A DNA stretch of 64,000 nucleotides, taken from contig VZRN01006619.1 in assembly GCA_013397935.1 (NCBI GenBank), positions 3,843,049-3,907,048 of the forward strand, given 5' to 3'. Shown here one piece after another: positions 28,101 through 43,100 of the stretch. The position numbers and the translations under genes were made by a program. A model generated the notes under the pieces. The model did no database searches, was not told the origin of the DNA, and saw only the letters and a program-made list of their open reading frames with translations. Source of the DNA: Dasyornis broadbenti (Eukaryota > Chordata > Aves > Passeriformes > Dasyornithidae). Each line of letters starts with the position of its first letter. Position 1 is the stretch's first letter.

Positions 28101-31100
28101 CTGAGAGGGACAGCAAGACATGTAAGGATGGTGTCCTCACTGACAGCAGCTCCATGGTACCCTGGCAGGCAGCAGGGCAGATCCAGGGACAGACAGCAGA
28201 GTCAGCCAAGGTGAGGTGATTGCTATGAGAGTCCAAAGGGATGAGTCAGGGCTGAGCTCCAGCCAGGAAGCCAAGTCAAGAAAGCAGGGTCAGCTTGGCC
28301 CCAGGCTGCGTGCAGGCTTATCTACAGCACTGCTTAGGCAAGGACCAAGGCTGTTAACGTGGGCTTAAATGTGTCTCCTGGGAAGAGACTACACACACAC
28401 CAGCCAGGACTTTTCATAGCTCTTCCTCACACTGTTCTTTTCATTCCAATTCAATCCAATGTTAGACAGTCACACTGCAACAGCTGTCTTTGAACACAAG
28501 CACTGAATCCAGGGTGGTGGGGAAGGTGGGTAATAAGAGGTTGCAGGTCCTTTTGTGCATTTAGGGCTCTAAGAAATCCTGACATAAGGATTCCTCTAGT
28601 ATAAAGAATCCTTATTCAGCAGCACAGGTGTTCAGAGGATATTGACTAGGGAGAGGGTGACTCCTAGATGGCCACTGCAAGTTGTGTTCTATAGCTAGAA
28701 TTACAGAACATTTTCACTAAAAACTTCACGAAAGCAAGATGATTATATCATGTTGTCTTGCTTTAGTATTACTTCTAATCCACCTGGCTTAGCAGGCTAA
28801 ACACTAAATTTTGTTAGCATTTTAAGTCCTGGAAAGACTGTGTAAGTTTGGATTTGGTCTTTTGACCTAGCAGGTTTTGGTTCATGCATCAGGATTATAG
28901 CAGCTAGATATTATATATCACGCAGGTTCTGTTATCAGCTATTCATGTATATTGAGGTTCTTCCATATTGCATATGCTACTGTTCACTCTAGCTGGCAGA
29001 ATTTATTCTACTCAGCAGAGGAATAGATTTTTCCTGTAACTTGACACTATTTTATATTAATGAGTTTTTTCAACTGCATTTAACACAAAACAGATATATA
29101 AATATAAATATATGTAGAGAGGGAGAGATAGATATACCACATGTATATGCATTGGGGAGTGGCAGTAAGATGTAATTCACTCTATGTTTGTGTCTCTGCC
29201 CTAGTTATTGGCTCATTCCCTCCTCTGCTGCAGGACTTTGATGGGCCTGCCCCAGGGCTTTGTTATGCTTTGCTCTCTCAGCTGAGCACAAAAAATAGGG
29301 ATGTGACTTTGCTTAAAAGCTGAATACTTCTTTGCCTCATTACAACAATATTATTTAATTGACAAAATACAAAACAGAAATAGCGTTAAGCAAAATTTTT
29401 TTGTTCTCTGTTAAAGTGGACAAGAAGATTGCCAAAGAGAAAAGTTATTTGTTCTTTCTACCTCTAAGCAAAGCAGTCCTCTGAGAAAATGTACGTACCT
29501 TTAGCATGATTCTCTCTGCTCCTTATGAGACTCCATATGTAGCTAAAGTTTGCCCTCTCTTGGGGCTTTGTTTTACTGAAAACTTTCAGGTCCATGCCTT
29601 CATGCACTTCCTTCTGGTCTGGCCTTCTCAGGCTTTCCACATAGTAGGAACACTTCTTAGACTGGAATTAAAATATATCTGTCAAATGACTTTGTGATGA
29701 CTGCCTTTTTTTCTTCAGGAATCAAACACTTTCTATCAATGACTACTGGAAATGTTTTACAAACCAAGGCATGGCTAAGAAGCCAGATGCCTAAAACAGT
29801 GTACTCTTTTTTTCCTCCCTTGCAGAATTGAAAATTTGCAAGAAGGCGCTGGAGACCCATCTGAATTCTTGAAATGGCAGAAACAGATGCGTGAAAAGGA
29901 TTTGGAAGAACAGCTGGCTGAAATAGAGTGTAGGAGGCTTCAAGGAAAACTGAGTTACGAAGAGGCAGTTCTAGCCCGTCAGAATGTAATTCAAGAAAAT
30001 AAGAAGAAAGCTGATCTATTGAGAGAAGAGGTAATATATATAGGGGATGCTCAAGTTTTGCTGACTCCCAATCTGTGCAAAACATACCACAGATGATATC
30101 TATTGTAAGAAGGTATAAAAGTTCTATGCAGTCTTTATTCAATGGAGTCTGCAAACAAAGGGGAAAGAGTGCTCTAACTTCCAGATACAGCAGTGCTTAT
30201 ATATTAAAATACTTTCTGCAAGTGTTTTATTTGATTAATACTTATGAAGTAAATTGAATACAAGCAGAAGGTCAAAGCATGCTCCCCTATATTCTGTCAT
30301 TATGCAAATCCTTTTTGAATAGATACTGAGATACTAAGCACCATTAGCAATGAAATCAACAATATATAACTGATTTCTTTATCTTGTTAAAATTAGAGCC
30401 ACAAATATGAAAGAATTTGTTTTCTTAAACTGATATAATTCAATTTACTTCATATTATCTGACACGCCTAGATCTCTCTTGGGGGAAAATTCAGGCAGAG
30501 AACCTTCTTTGGATCCATCTATATGGAAAACCGAGTATTTATGCCAAGAAATATTTTCACACTGTTTTCAATCTGGTAATTCAGAATTTCTCAAAATCAT
30601 TGCTAGATCTTTTTGTCATTTTCACAAATCACATTACATTTTCCCAGTGTTTTTCCTATAAACTAAATAGGTGATCAAGAATTAACAAATACTATAGATT
30701 TTAAACTTTTCATAGCCACCATCACAGGCTTTTTTTCTATTTGTCCAGTTTGTTGCTATGCCCTGTAGGCCAGTGAATGTCTCTTGACCATCTCACAAAT
30801 GTCTGCAGTGTCTCAGCAACATAAAATGGGACCACAAATGTACAAAATTTTCATAAAGACCATCCTACAAAATGAAAATTTGCTTAATGAATTCCTTTTC
30901 TGTCCTATAATACCTTTTAATCTTTTTTGGCATTGAGTCTTCATGTGTGTTTAGAAAGACTATAGCAAGAGCTTAAAGTGAGCCTCAGTGTGTTCAACTG
31001 AGCATAGTGTGATTGCTCACACTCATTCCAAAATTATTGCAATTGTTGCATTCAATTGTTATATATTGCAATTGTTACTTCAACTTCAGCGCATATGTGT

Positions 31101-34100
31101 TTTATTTGTTAGCAGAAATTTTCCAAAATGAATAGACTGGGGGATGTGGTCTTTTTCTAACCTGACCAATTCCAGGTAGCTCCCTTTGCTATTTAACAGA
31201 TGCCGGCAGGGCATTTTATCCATATGCAATTTCCAGACATACCGAGCACCAAATGCCCATTCACCAACAGTTGTTGTGCTGACCCTTTTCCTTCTTTTGA
31301 ACTCTGGTCTTCCATCTAAAACAGGAAGAACAGCAAGGAGTCTAGTCTCGGAAAATCCATTTTCCCGCTTCTTGGCCCTTTCCTCTGACAAAGAAAGGAA
31401 CATGGTACCCAGAAGTGGACTTTATGTTAAAGAGCTATGACTTGGTCCCAAGCAGTTCCTACAGGCACACAACCAGCAGTATATTAGATTAGCACACTTC
31501 TTGCTATCTCACAACCAGATCCAGAAATTACTCTTTCTGTCTGCTCTTGGAAACATGTAGGAGGGAATCATGGAAAACCGCAGTACTAATGTCATGCAGG
31601 GCAGTTGTATGTAAATAAAACATAGAGAGGGGAGCTTAAATCTGGGTCTCTATCTTGTCCCCAGACAATGTGCTTTGCTACTTTTGTGGATGATGTAATA
31701 GTTTGAATCCAATTGTCCTTGCCCTGTTTCAATTATTTGAGGCACTCAAATCACCAGTTATCAGGAGTTGTATTCACCTGTTTGTTTGTGATTTAGAAAG
31801 CAGAACTGATGCACCTGTATGCAGAGAAACATCAACAGGAACAGAAAGAAATGAAAGAGCTGGTGGCACAGGTCATGGAAGGACACAAGAATGTAAAGCA
31901 AGTAAAAGCAAAGATCCAGGAATACAAAAAACAGATAGGTATTTTTATATTGCCAGAAAAATGAGAGGTGTTGCTAAATATCCCCAAACTACTTCATCTT
32001 TCTTTTAGTGGACAAATTGCGATTTTTACAGAAGGGAAAGTGAAATTAAGGGAAAGATCCAGGCTATACATTCCTATGAATGTATGAATATGAATTCAGG
32101 AATCAGCTGGTAATGGATAGATCAGCAATTCTAAGCTACTGGTCGTGGGAATTACCCTTTGTTTAAAAGGGAGAAATACATCATTAATGTTCTGCAACCA
32201 GTTTTCCTTCCATCTAAACACAGCACATGTAAATGACTCTACTTTTCATCAAATGCAGTTATGAAGCTCAGATTCTTGTGATTCATATAATTTTTGCATG
32301 GCAATTGCCATGAAAGAATCACGGCTCAAGATTACTGTCTTCTCCAGAAAAGACCATCCAAAGAAGAAGACTGTAACTAAGGAAAGAAAAGTCATCTTTG
32401 AGAAGGACAATATCACAAGGGAGAAGGATGTCGCAAATCCAAGATAGACCAGTTGTTAAGATGAAGGGAAATAATATTACTCATCCTATCCTTGGAGAAA
32501 ATTCTTCAGGCAATGCATTAACCAGTAAAGTCCAGGCTGTTCAGCTGACATGGCTATACATATCCAATGCAGTGCCATGTTAACAATTTCTGTATGAACA
32601 GACTGCCTCTAGGTGGGCATATTTTGGTGAGCAGACTTCTCTGCTTGTGTATCTCCATACTTATGTTCGTAAGGATTGAGGCAGGTAGAGAGTATTAGCC
32701 ACTCCAAAATGGACTAGCAGAGCCTACCAGCCTTTGCAATTCAGTCATTTCTAGGATATACATAGCTTGAAAAACTACGAATATTTTCTATTGTATCATA
32801 TCCTTTTATTAAGTAATGAAACAGCATGGACAGATGAGAACAGAAATTACAAAGCAATAATTCAAAGTGTGTGTGTATGTATATAGTACATTGATGTGCT
32901 GAATAGAAGGATAGATGGTGGAGGTGGGAAGTACTCATTTGTTTCTTTAATGATTACTCCCACCAATGCCGGACTGTTCCTTCACATACCTTTAGATCAG
33001 TATTATTATCATTTTTCATAAATGCATATGAATTTTCCTCCAGATGGACTACTTGTTAAAACAGGCAAACAGCTAACTGAGATTAATTCTTATCTTTCAG
33101 TTCAGCAAGTTTGTGAAGAAAGTGGAGAACTTCTCCGACAAGCTTTAGAAGAAGAAGAGGACGAGTATAGGAAAAGATATGAACTAATTCAACAAATACG
33201 AGCTATTGAGTCTACACCTAGCATCAGATACAAGTTTGTTGACTTAACAGAGGTAAGCTCAAAAGGAAGAAACTACTGTTTTTACATAAAGATGTACTGT
33301 ATATGTTTCACACATTCAGAGGGATTGTGTACTGAATGCACACATATCACAGTCTGGATGGCTGAAGTACAAAGTGACCCCATATATGTCATATTTTGTC
33401 ATATTGCATGACAAAAGTTAGATCTGAAATGGAACTTTGACAAAGTTTATAAAATGAAAATTTTATCAAGAAGAATATTTTGAGGGCAAGTGAAATCTTA
33501 GTCCCCTTGATCCTTCTTTGAACTTTGCCCATAGGATCTGGGTTTCCCAACTAGAAAGTGATTACAAGATGTTCTATCCATCTTCACAAATTCAAAGATT
33601 TGTCAGTCCTGGGTAAGAACTGAATCAACACAAAATTTGGACTGATGTATACTTGCTCTGGTGAGATCCCACCTGGAGTGCTGTGTCCAACTCTGGGGTC
33701 CTCAGGACAAGAATGACATGGACCTGTTAGAGTGAGTCCAGAGGAGGGATACAAAGATGCTCAGAGGGCTGGAGCAGCTTTACTGTGAGGAAAGCTGGAG
33801 AGTTGGGGTTGTTTAGTCTGGAGGAGAGAAGGCTCCAGAGAGACCTTGCAGCAGCCTTTCAGTATATAAAGGCGCATAAAAGAAAGATGTTTTACCAAGG
33901 CCTGTAGTGACAGGGCAGGAGGAAATGGTTTGAAACTGAAAGAGGGTAGACTTACAGTGGACACAAGGAATACATTTTTTACAATGAGTGTGAAGAACCA
34001 TTGGCACAGGTTGCCTAGAGAAATTGAGGATGCCCCATCCCTGGAAGTGTTCAAAGCCGGGCTGGATAGGGCTTCAAGCAATCTGGTCAGCAAGATGTTC

Positions 34101-37100
34101 CTGGCCATGGCAGGGCATTTGGACTAGCTGGTCTTTAAGGTCCCTTCCAACTCAAATCATTCTGTGATTCTATATCACAACTTCACAGTTCCATTATACT
34201 GACTATTACAATAGCATTCTAGTGAATTGGAACACTTTTGGTGATAGCTTGCCCTGGTTTTCTTTCTACAAAAGGCCTTTTCAGGCTTAGTGCAATTAAG
34301 TATTTGTCCATAAAATTCTCATTCATTCTCAAAATTTTTAAAGTACCAGTTCCTCCCTTGAAGGCACTTAAGTTGCTTGAACACCAGCAGTATGTACTGC
34401 ACGAGTATAGAACTTTTCTTATTTTAGGAACTACTTCACTGGCTTCACTGAGCGTTTTTGAAATGCAGACACTCAAAATGTTCAGCTTCTACCACTCTAT
34501 GCCTTGAGCAAATTCTCTTTCCTAGACATATTTGATGTCTGCTTGTCTTGCTCAAACACTACCACTGAGCTATAGATATATAGATTAGATATAGATATAG
34601 ATATAGATATAGATATAGATATAGATATAGATATAGATATAGATATAGATATAGATATAGATATAGATATAGATATAGATAGATATATCGATATAGATAG
34701 ATATGCCCCTTTGCAAGACATTTCCCTTTCACTTCCTGAAAGTTAGCTCCATGGTCATTGACTAGTTTAAACTAGAGGCAAAGTATTATGGCACTTGCTA
34801 TTTGCAAATCACTCTAAAATGAAAGTTGAGAAGGAGATCATAGAATCATCAATGTTGGAAGAGGCCTTCAAGATCATCCAGTCCAACTGTCAACCCAGCA
34901 CAACCATAATATTATTTCATTAACCTATGGTAGTACATCTTTTTCAAAGACATGTAGAAATAAAGACTGCATAGCACTGAACTTGTTTACAAATTATCTC
35001 CTGATGCTACTGATGACCATTGTTCAGGTAATTGGCAGACATGAGGAGCCTGGAAGCAGAAACCACTAAGACAATATTGCACAACAGATCTTTAGGTGAA
35101 AAACCAGTGATGATCTCTTCTTACTAACTCAACTTTTGGAGCTTTAGGAAAAGAAGCTATGCAGACCAAAACTGAGGAGAGACTCTTGGAAATCTTACAG
35201 CAGTAGAAAGCAAAGCCTGGTTATTTGTCATATTCTATTTTGTGGCTTTATAGTCTCCTGGCCACTTATGACCCACTCCTCTTCTTGGTCTCTCTTTGCT
35301 TTCCATCTGTTTCATGGACCACTGCTCGGAAGAGAATGACCACTGGAGGACAAATACCTGACTAGACTGCATAGATGGCATCCCAGACCAGAGAAGAGGG
35401 ACTGAATTGCAGTCAGGTCTTGAAGGCAAAATGCACATCTATCTATGATGGAACACTCTTCTCTTTTCCTGTTTCTTTTCCTTCCCTTTCATGTTCAGTT
35501 TTGAGAAAAGCTCACAAGCAGAAAGGTCACTATTATTCTGTCAACAATTCAGTATTCAATAAAAGGGGGATTTTTTTAACATGATATGGTACCAGATACG
35601 CACCAAAGGTGTGTACCAAAACTATATTAAGATAGACAAAAGAATATTAGTTGGAGTGAAATGGATTAATTTTGCAAAGAAAGCTACATAGGAGCTCAGT
35701 ATTTGTGTGGGTTTATGCAAGTTTTCCATACATGCAGGTGAAATGAGATTGTACTGAGGTGAGTGTTGTTCTTTACTCCCAAGTAATAAGAGACAGGACA
35801 AGATGAAATGGCCTCAAGTTGCACCAGGGGAGGTTTATATTGGGTATTTGGAAAAATTTCTTCCCAGAAGAGGTTGTCATGCATTGGAACAGACTGTCCA
35901 GGGCAGTGGTTGAATTGCAATCCCTGGAGGTGAGAAGTGGCACTTAAGGATATGGCTTAGTGGTGGACTTTAAAGAAAGGAAAATTATATATAAGAGCAA
36001 GGGCCAAAAACTTAAAGCCTTCACAAAGCTGTTTGGAAATGATCTGGTTTTGTTGGCAAACTAAGGTGCAGAAGTCTCTCATTAGATCTCAGAATCTCAT
36101 CATCATTCACATTGCAAATTGGATATTAAAAAGCCTTCATTAAACATTCAGGTTTGAATATTTTAAATTTGAGCATTAAGATCGGAATTTTCTGGGTACA
36201 AAGCATTTTTTAGTCCTCATCATTTCAGATAAAAATAGTAGATACCATTATAGATCAAATGCCTACTTTGGAAATACATAAATACAAAAAATACATATTT
36301 TTTAGTGTAAAGTCTGTTCTGGTTTCACATGTTAAAAAAAAATTAGTTTTACACATTTTTAAAATCCAGAAGTCTAATTAAAAGTAAAAGTCAAGTAGGT
36401 TTTTTTTTTGAGAGCAAATATATTTTATTTACAATTAATCTTATATATGTATTTCAATGCTTCTTTAAATGTTTTATGAACGTACATATGAGAGAACAGC
36501 TTTATATTTCAAAAACAGTTTTTAAATACCAGATAGTTTAAGACCATCCCTGTATTTCTGGAAGTCAGAAAATATTCAGCACAAATTGGAACACAATCAA
36601 AATATTCTGGTTTTACTCATTTACTCTCCTCTTGGTATTTACAGTGTTATTTAAACCTATATTTCATGTTCTCTAGACTGGTGGCCATGGTTTATTTGGT
36701 GAAATGTCAGTAGTGGAACTACATGAACGCCTCGCCCTACTCAAAGAAGCACAGAAGGCAGCAGAGGAAGAGAAGAGAGACCAGATAATTCATGAAAAAC
36801 AAGCTAAGGAACAACTTATTCTAGACAAACTGGACCAGATTTCCCAATTCAGAGCAGAACTTGGACGAGCAGCTGCTTTAAAGTCAGTATAAAACAGCAT
36901 GTGACATTTAAGACATTGCGACTTCATTAATATTTTGCCAGCCCTTGAGCAGAAGAACAAGTAGAGAGCAAAATACAGCCCTTTTATAAATCAGTATGAC
37001 TTTTGTCAAGGATTAAACTGGGGCCAGGATTTCCTTTTAGTTCTTGAAAATAATTTTCATCAGATTTAACAAATCTTTTTCATCATTTATGGTTGAAGAC

Positions 37101-40100
37101 ACTCCACAGGCTAGTGTTGACAGTATTGCCCCAGGATTCAGAGCCAATAATATATATTTAGAAAGAAGTTTTGCCTTTCTTCTGTTCCTTTTCAGCTAAT
37201 CAGAACTAATTTGATGTTATTAGAATCATTCTAGCTTGCCACTTGAAGTTGTTTCTCATTCTCATCTAAACCAATATTAGGGATGTAGTTTTCTTCCTTG
37301 AATTTCATCTGCAATATGAAAAGAAAGGTCTTATTCTGGAAGTTAAAATATTTTAGGAAGAAGATTTTGTGATGGCAATAATAAGTTATGAATTAAATAC
37401 ATTATAGCAGTAGATGAAAGAGAAAATTCTTTGCTTACAGACTCTAATCAAATTCTGCATTCATTATTAGTATTTATTAATAATTATCATGTTTATCAAT
37501 CATTGTCATCAAGGATCCAAACCATCACATATGTAGAAGACAGGTGCCTTCCACAAAGGTTTTAAAATCTAAGTTAAAGCTATATACAAATAAAGCTGAG
37601 CAGGAAGAAAGCCTGTGTAAAAGTGTACAACATGGCACAGCGCTTGATCTTATACCAATTTTACTGCATCTTAAATATTTGCCACTGTTTTCTTTCAAAT
37701 TGTCTTTCATCTTTTCCCTTTTGTGGCTTTGAGAGGTAAGTCCTTTTCTTGCTGTATTTATTTTGCAAACTGATGGTAAGGCTGACATTCAGAAGACATA
37801 TTCTATCAGACTACAAACACATTTTTAGACATGCCTTAGATTCATGGTTTTTGCCAAAGGTGGCTTCTCAGAGTTCAATTCATGTTATTCATTTATCATC
37901 CAGTTCGACATCTCAGTTACAGAAGGCAGTATTGATGTATTCCTTTAACTAATTTTCACTTGTCTCAGCTCTAATTTGGTTTGTTGCTGATAGACTCCAA
38001 AGACTGGGGTTTTACTATGTTAGTACTTAAGAAGATAGTTTAATGTATTTAATGAATTGATAACTGCAGCTGCAGTGGATTGACTGCACAGATCAGTGAC
38101 CTTCTTTTCTGTGGCATGTATCAAGAAAAGGTTTTAAGGCTTAAGAACCTGAAATGGAATTGGAGCTGGAAATATACTCTTGTTGCTAAACATTCCGTGT
38201 TGTGAAAGCCTGTGGGAGCAACTCAAGCCACTGCTTTCCACTAGAGATGCAAACTAAGCATTAAGAATTTGTGCACCACATAAAACCTGTTTTACTAGTA
38301 CCTGCTTAACGAATTATCTGTTCTGCTAGATGTGCAGTCTGAATTTTGTATAGGACTGGGTTCCTTTAAACTAGACTCTGGCTTAATTCAGAACTAAAAC
38401 AGTTCTGATCCCAAAATAAGCTGTGCTTGAATGAGAAGCTTTGATTCACTTTTTGATCTGTCATTCGAAATGTTTTTTAGAATAGACCAGCATGACAAAG
38501 GTAGTAGAATCCAAATTAAATTATACACTAAATTTCAAGCTTCTGAATCAATCAGTCAATCTGGTCAGATTCTTGATAAGTTATACAGTAATTTTAATGA
38601 AGCCCTGTTTGCTTTCTAAATAAAGAAATATAATGTTTCACTATAGATTTTAGAAGATATTTTCCTGTCATGGTTCCTAGGCAATCTGTGTGTGTAACTT
38701 GGAAGTAAGTCCTATAAAAAGGCATCATCATAGTATACCAAAAATGTTGTTCTTTGGGAGCATATCCCATGCATTTTCATCCAGAATCCAAATCTCTGGT
38801 GTTATTTCTGTTAATACAGAAATATGGCATCCTGGCCATGGCATTTACAAATGCTAGACACTTTCATGCAGTTTTTATTTCTCTCTGTAGAAACTATGGG
38901 CTTTATGTATTAAACCTTATTTGCAGCTCTTGAATCCTCAAATACCTCTCAAATCAGTGTGAGTGATTAATTGTTTGGGTTCTATTCTTGATATGTTGCA
39001 CAGGAGATGTAAAAAGCTAATTTTTATGTTTACAGAATTGATTCATCATTATAGGGATAGAAGAGCAAATCTTACCAATGGTTCTCATAAGTTAGCCTTA
39101 TACATCAATATAAAATTATGTGTTATATCTTAAATTGCATTATGTTGAAAGCTACTGTTAATCAGCTAAAGTATGGCAGCTAAAGTCTGCTAAACAAACC
39201 TGCTTTGGTGACAGCTGGAGTTTAATCGGGCCCCTTCCAAGCAGGTTCCTTTCAATATCATTTACAGACATACATCAACACAAAAAAAAAGCACATTGTG
39301 CAAGCATATAATGAGCATAAAATGAGCATAAAATAGGAAATGGAACATGAAAAATTATAGAGACATCAGCCTTTAATAGACTGCAAGCCGTGACATCTGT
39401 CACAGCAGTGGCTTTGTGAGTGTTTGCAGAATGGTATATATGCAGGATGTCCCTTTAAATGCTAGAATTTCACACAGTTTGAAAATCAGCACTGTGATTT
39501 GAAGTGGACAAGCAACTCTGTTCTCAGTTTCAAACTCAAGCACCAGCAGATTTATGTGTGTTTGAATACATGCTAATGTACTCAAGTTACATGCCTGCAT
39601 ACTTGAGGTACAATTCCCTTTCATTCCACTGAGGGACATCTATTACTGTGAGCAATCTAATGCCCAAAGAACCACACAATAGTTCAAACCAGCTGGTTTG
39701 AGGCTCCCTCCATCCACACTATCTGTGGTTTGGGGGATGGTCACTTTGTGCTGGACTCAAAGTCTGGGACTGCAAGCTCTCACCATTCACATGGTTTAAA
39801 GCTGTCATAGGAGACTGGCACTAATTTGCCTTGACTTCCTTTGTATATGAGGAAGATGTACAGGCTCCCACCAACTCAAAAGTTCCCTACATCCCCATCT
39901 CACACTGTGGTAAAGGTGAAGCACACTGGGCTCTCAGCACTGGATTACAAATGATGGTGTGTTTGCCAAGATGGCAAAGCACTCCTTTCTGTGCCAGTGC
40001 TCAAATCCCTCCTTGACAAGAGGGACTGACCATACACACTGAGAGGACTGTAACCCCCCTCTCTTGGCCTGAACTGGGGAAGGATGAATGCATAATGTGA

Positions 40101-43100
40101 AGGCATAATGTGAAGGCAGCCAGAAGGAGGAGGAGGAGAAGAAGGAGGAGGAGGAGATAATGAGTTCTTCACTATCACTGAAACAGAAGGGAGAAATTTA
40201 TCAGCAATGATGGATCAGAAATATGAAAATATGAAGAGAGGCTGTAAAAAAAACAAAGCCAAACTTTTCTCAGTGGTGACCACTGAGGGAACAAGAGGAG
40301 TATCAGGAAACACTTTCTACTGTGAGGATGACCAGGCATTGGCACAGGCTGTCCAGAGAGGTTGTGGAGTCTTTATCCTTGAAGATATTCAAAAGCCATC
40401 TGGACACAGACTTGGGCAACCAGCTCAAGGTGGCTCTGCTTAAGCAGATGGGGGTGGTCAAGATGATGCCCAGAGGTCCCTTCCAGCCTCAGACATTGTG
40501 TGATTCAGTGGCTGAACTTTTGATTATACAGCTTCAAAATTTTTACTTCAAATGAGGAAAACACTTATGAATAACAATCACTTCCCCACCTAAAATGCGG
40601 TGCTTAATAAGTTAATTGTTTTGGAAGGGATTCAGATTTTAAGTGCTTAAATCACTCACATTAGTACAAAACAGTAACCAGTCTAAGAGTGTTGTGTGCT
40701 TAAATATCAAAATGGTGACTGCCTTAACAGTGAACTTAGCAGTGAACTGTTAACCGTTACTTTACTGTTAACCATTCACTTTACTAACTGCAGTAATTTA
40801 GAATTATATGGCGCAGGACAGAAAGAGGCACGGTACTGTGAAGCACAGATAGCCCTACTCACTGAGGCTATGAGGAAATTTTTAAAAATTGTTTATTGCA
40901 CCATAAGCAATTCTGCTTTTAAGAAAATATTTGTGTTTATTGCACAAGTCTCCATTTTGTAAGGTGAGCTTATAAATACAGTCCTAGCTGCTTGATATTT
41001 TGGTGCCTAGAATGGTCAAGCAGTCATTTTTACTCCACCTCCTACAAGTATTGAGTCAGTTAAGAGGTGTCATAAAATCTATCTCTTTATATTTTTGATG
41101 CAAAATTGGAGTTTGAAAGTGTAAATGAAGAGGCAAATATAGATTATAGGAGGAAACCTCTGTGCATATCTTCAAACTCTCTGTTTTTTAAATATAGCTG
41201 AGAAGAATTTTTATAAATTATCACATAATTTTCTATTGATCTGGAGAGGATTTTTCTGTGTACTAGCCTGTTCTGACTGGCCATTACCTTACTTCTTTAA
41301 GAAATATGTGATACAGAGATCATAAGAGGTTTTTCTATCCTGAATCCTCAAAGTTCTCAACTGACCACAGAAAACAAGAATTTTAAAATTTCTTTTTTCA
41401 TTCCTTTCCCCTCTTGGAATTTCTGTTGTGTTGTGGCATCTGAAAATCTATGGGGTTGGCAACTTTTTGGAATAGTGTAGATGACTGGCAAAGGACTATG
41501 TGTAGGAGAGGAATGAATGTTACTCTGGGAATAAGGAACTATTTACAATGTTAATACAGAAGCAGCTGCTGGTGCTTCATGATATTAAACCTCTTGTTAT
41601 ATTTCCTTTAATTGTATTTACAAGAATCTGGATTTTCATGTAAGGAAAGGTTTTGTTGTTTATTCCCACTGACAAGATTTAATCATCAAATATTTACTTA
41701 AAACCTGTCTGTTATATTCTCCTATGTCCTTTGGAATGCAATGTCTTGATACAGTGCAAATTAAAATAAATCATGTCCTCAATTAGATTAAGTGATAGTA
41801 CACAATTTTTAGATTTACAGTATAGTGTTAAAAATTAAACTCAGTGTAGCAGAGTATATCACAGTCTTAAAGAGGATAAAGAAATGTTATCCTAACCAGA
41901 CAGCATGACTCAAGGAGGAGAGACATTGAGGAAGTGTCTCAGGAAAGCAACTGGAAATGAGAAGCCAAGCTTAACTGCATCTCTTACTTTGAGTTCACAG
42001 TCACATTTCAGAATGGAACACAGGTCATGTTTTCCCTTCATCCAGTTCCTGAGGATTTGGGAACCTCTAGCCTAGAATGGCTGCACTGAAGAAAATCAGG
42101 TGTCACGGAGAGTTTCCTATAAGCAAAGATAAAGCTAACAAGGCTGGCAAAAGCTATGTCTCCCAAGATGAAAGAAGTGTTTGGATCCTTGGAATCTTGA
42201 TACAGACACTTTTAAAAGGCAAATTGGTGGGTTTAGCATCAGAAGGAACTTCTTCCTTCTTCCCCATCTGCCAGCTTCTTGAGAAGAGCATATCTTATAC
42301 TGAAAACACCCAAGATAGAAGGGAAGAGTTCAGTTGTAAAACATTTATTTCCAAAAGGCAATTTGTCTGTGAAACTAGTCCTGCCACTGACAGAATGACA
42401 GCTACAGAATCAGCTGGACAGTGCCCCAGTGCACTCTGCTCTGGGTCATTTGGAGTCTTTATCTGGTTTCAAATAAAAGCAATTGTAATGTTGCACCCTT
42501 GCAACATAAAAAGACCTTTCATAAAACTATCCTTGCCAGCTGCACCCAGCAAATCTAACATGGCTATACAATTGTGTACATTCCTTGGAAGATCTGACAC
42601 TTCCTTTAGCTCTGAATTTGGCCAGAGTACGAAGCTGCTCATGACATAATATTAACTCTACTATTTGATGTTACTAAGCTAACTTCAAGGGCAATGTTGA
42701 ATAAAAGAGAAAGTTGGATATTAAGTGAGTACTATATAACATGGTGGAACCTACCTGGAGAAGATGTGAGTAAATTGTGCCAATTGGGTGAAAGTATGCA
42801 AAACCAGATAAAATATTAATTCCAGAGGACAGAAAAGGGGCTACAATAGAAGGGGTGGGGAAAGGAAGGCTATCCAATAACCTCTCTGTTATGCCTTACT
42901 TTTATGCTGCACATGGTGTTATCAATTTATGCTCACCCAGAGCAACTAACCTTAATTAATGCATCACCATCCCACTGATTCTTGTATCTGGGCATTGGGA
43001 TTACACAGAAAAGAATATCTTTTATTTGTCAAAGAATAGAGCAATCAGGATGAATATTAGTGATCATACAAGGAAAACTCCATAGTTCGCACAAGCAAAG

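Larger units (their letters stand above)
33253..36676 (+). other. CFAP99 intron rich in CR1 pieces
   Basis: A 3.4-kb phase-0 intron with three CR1 fragments in both orientations and a hexanucleotide microsatellite, all listed separately. Confidence 0.7.

Noticed and set aside
29657..30154. 165-codon minus-strand frame
   Set aside because: It is the antisense shadow of the strongly coding CFAP99 exon at 29826-30030.
33761..34127. Frames on both strands near 33.8-34.1 kb
   Set aside because: They are CR1 3' sequence, not host genes.
34497..34721. Minus-strand frame encoding Ser-Ile repeats
   Set aside because: It is produced by the GATATA microsatellite.
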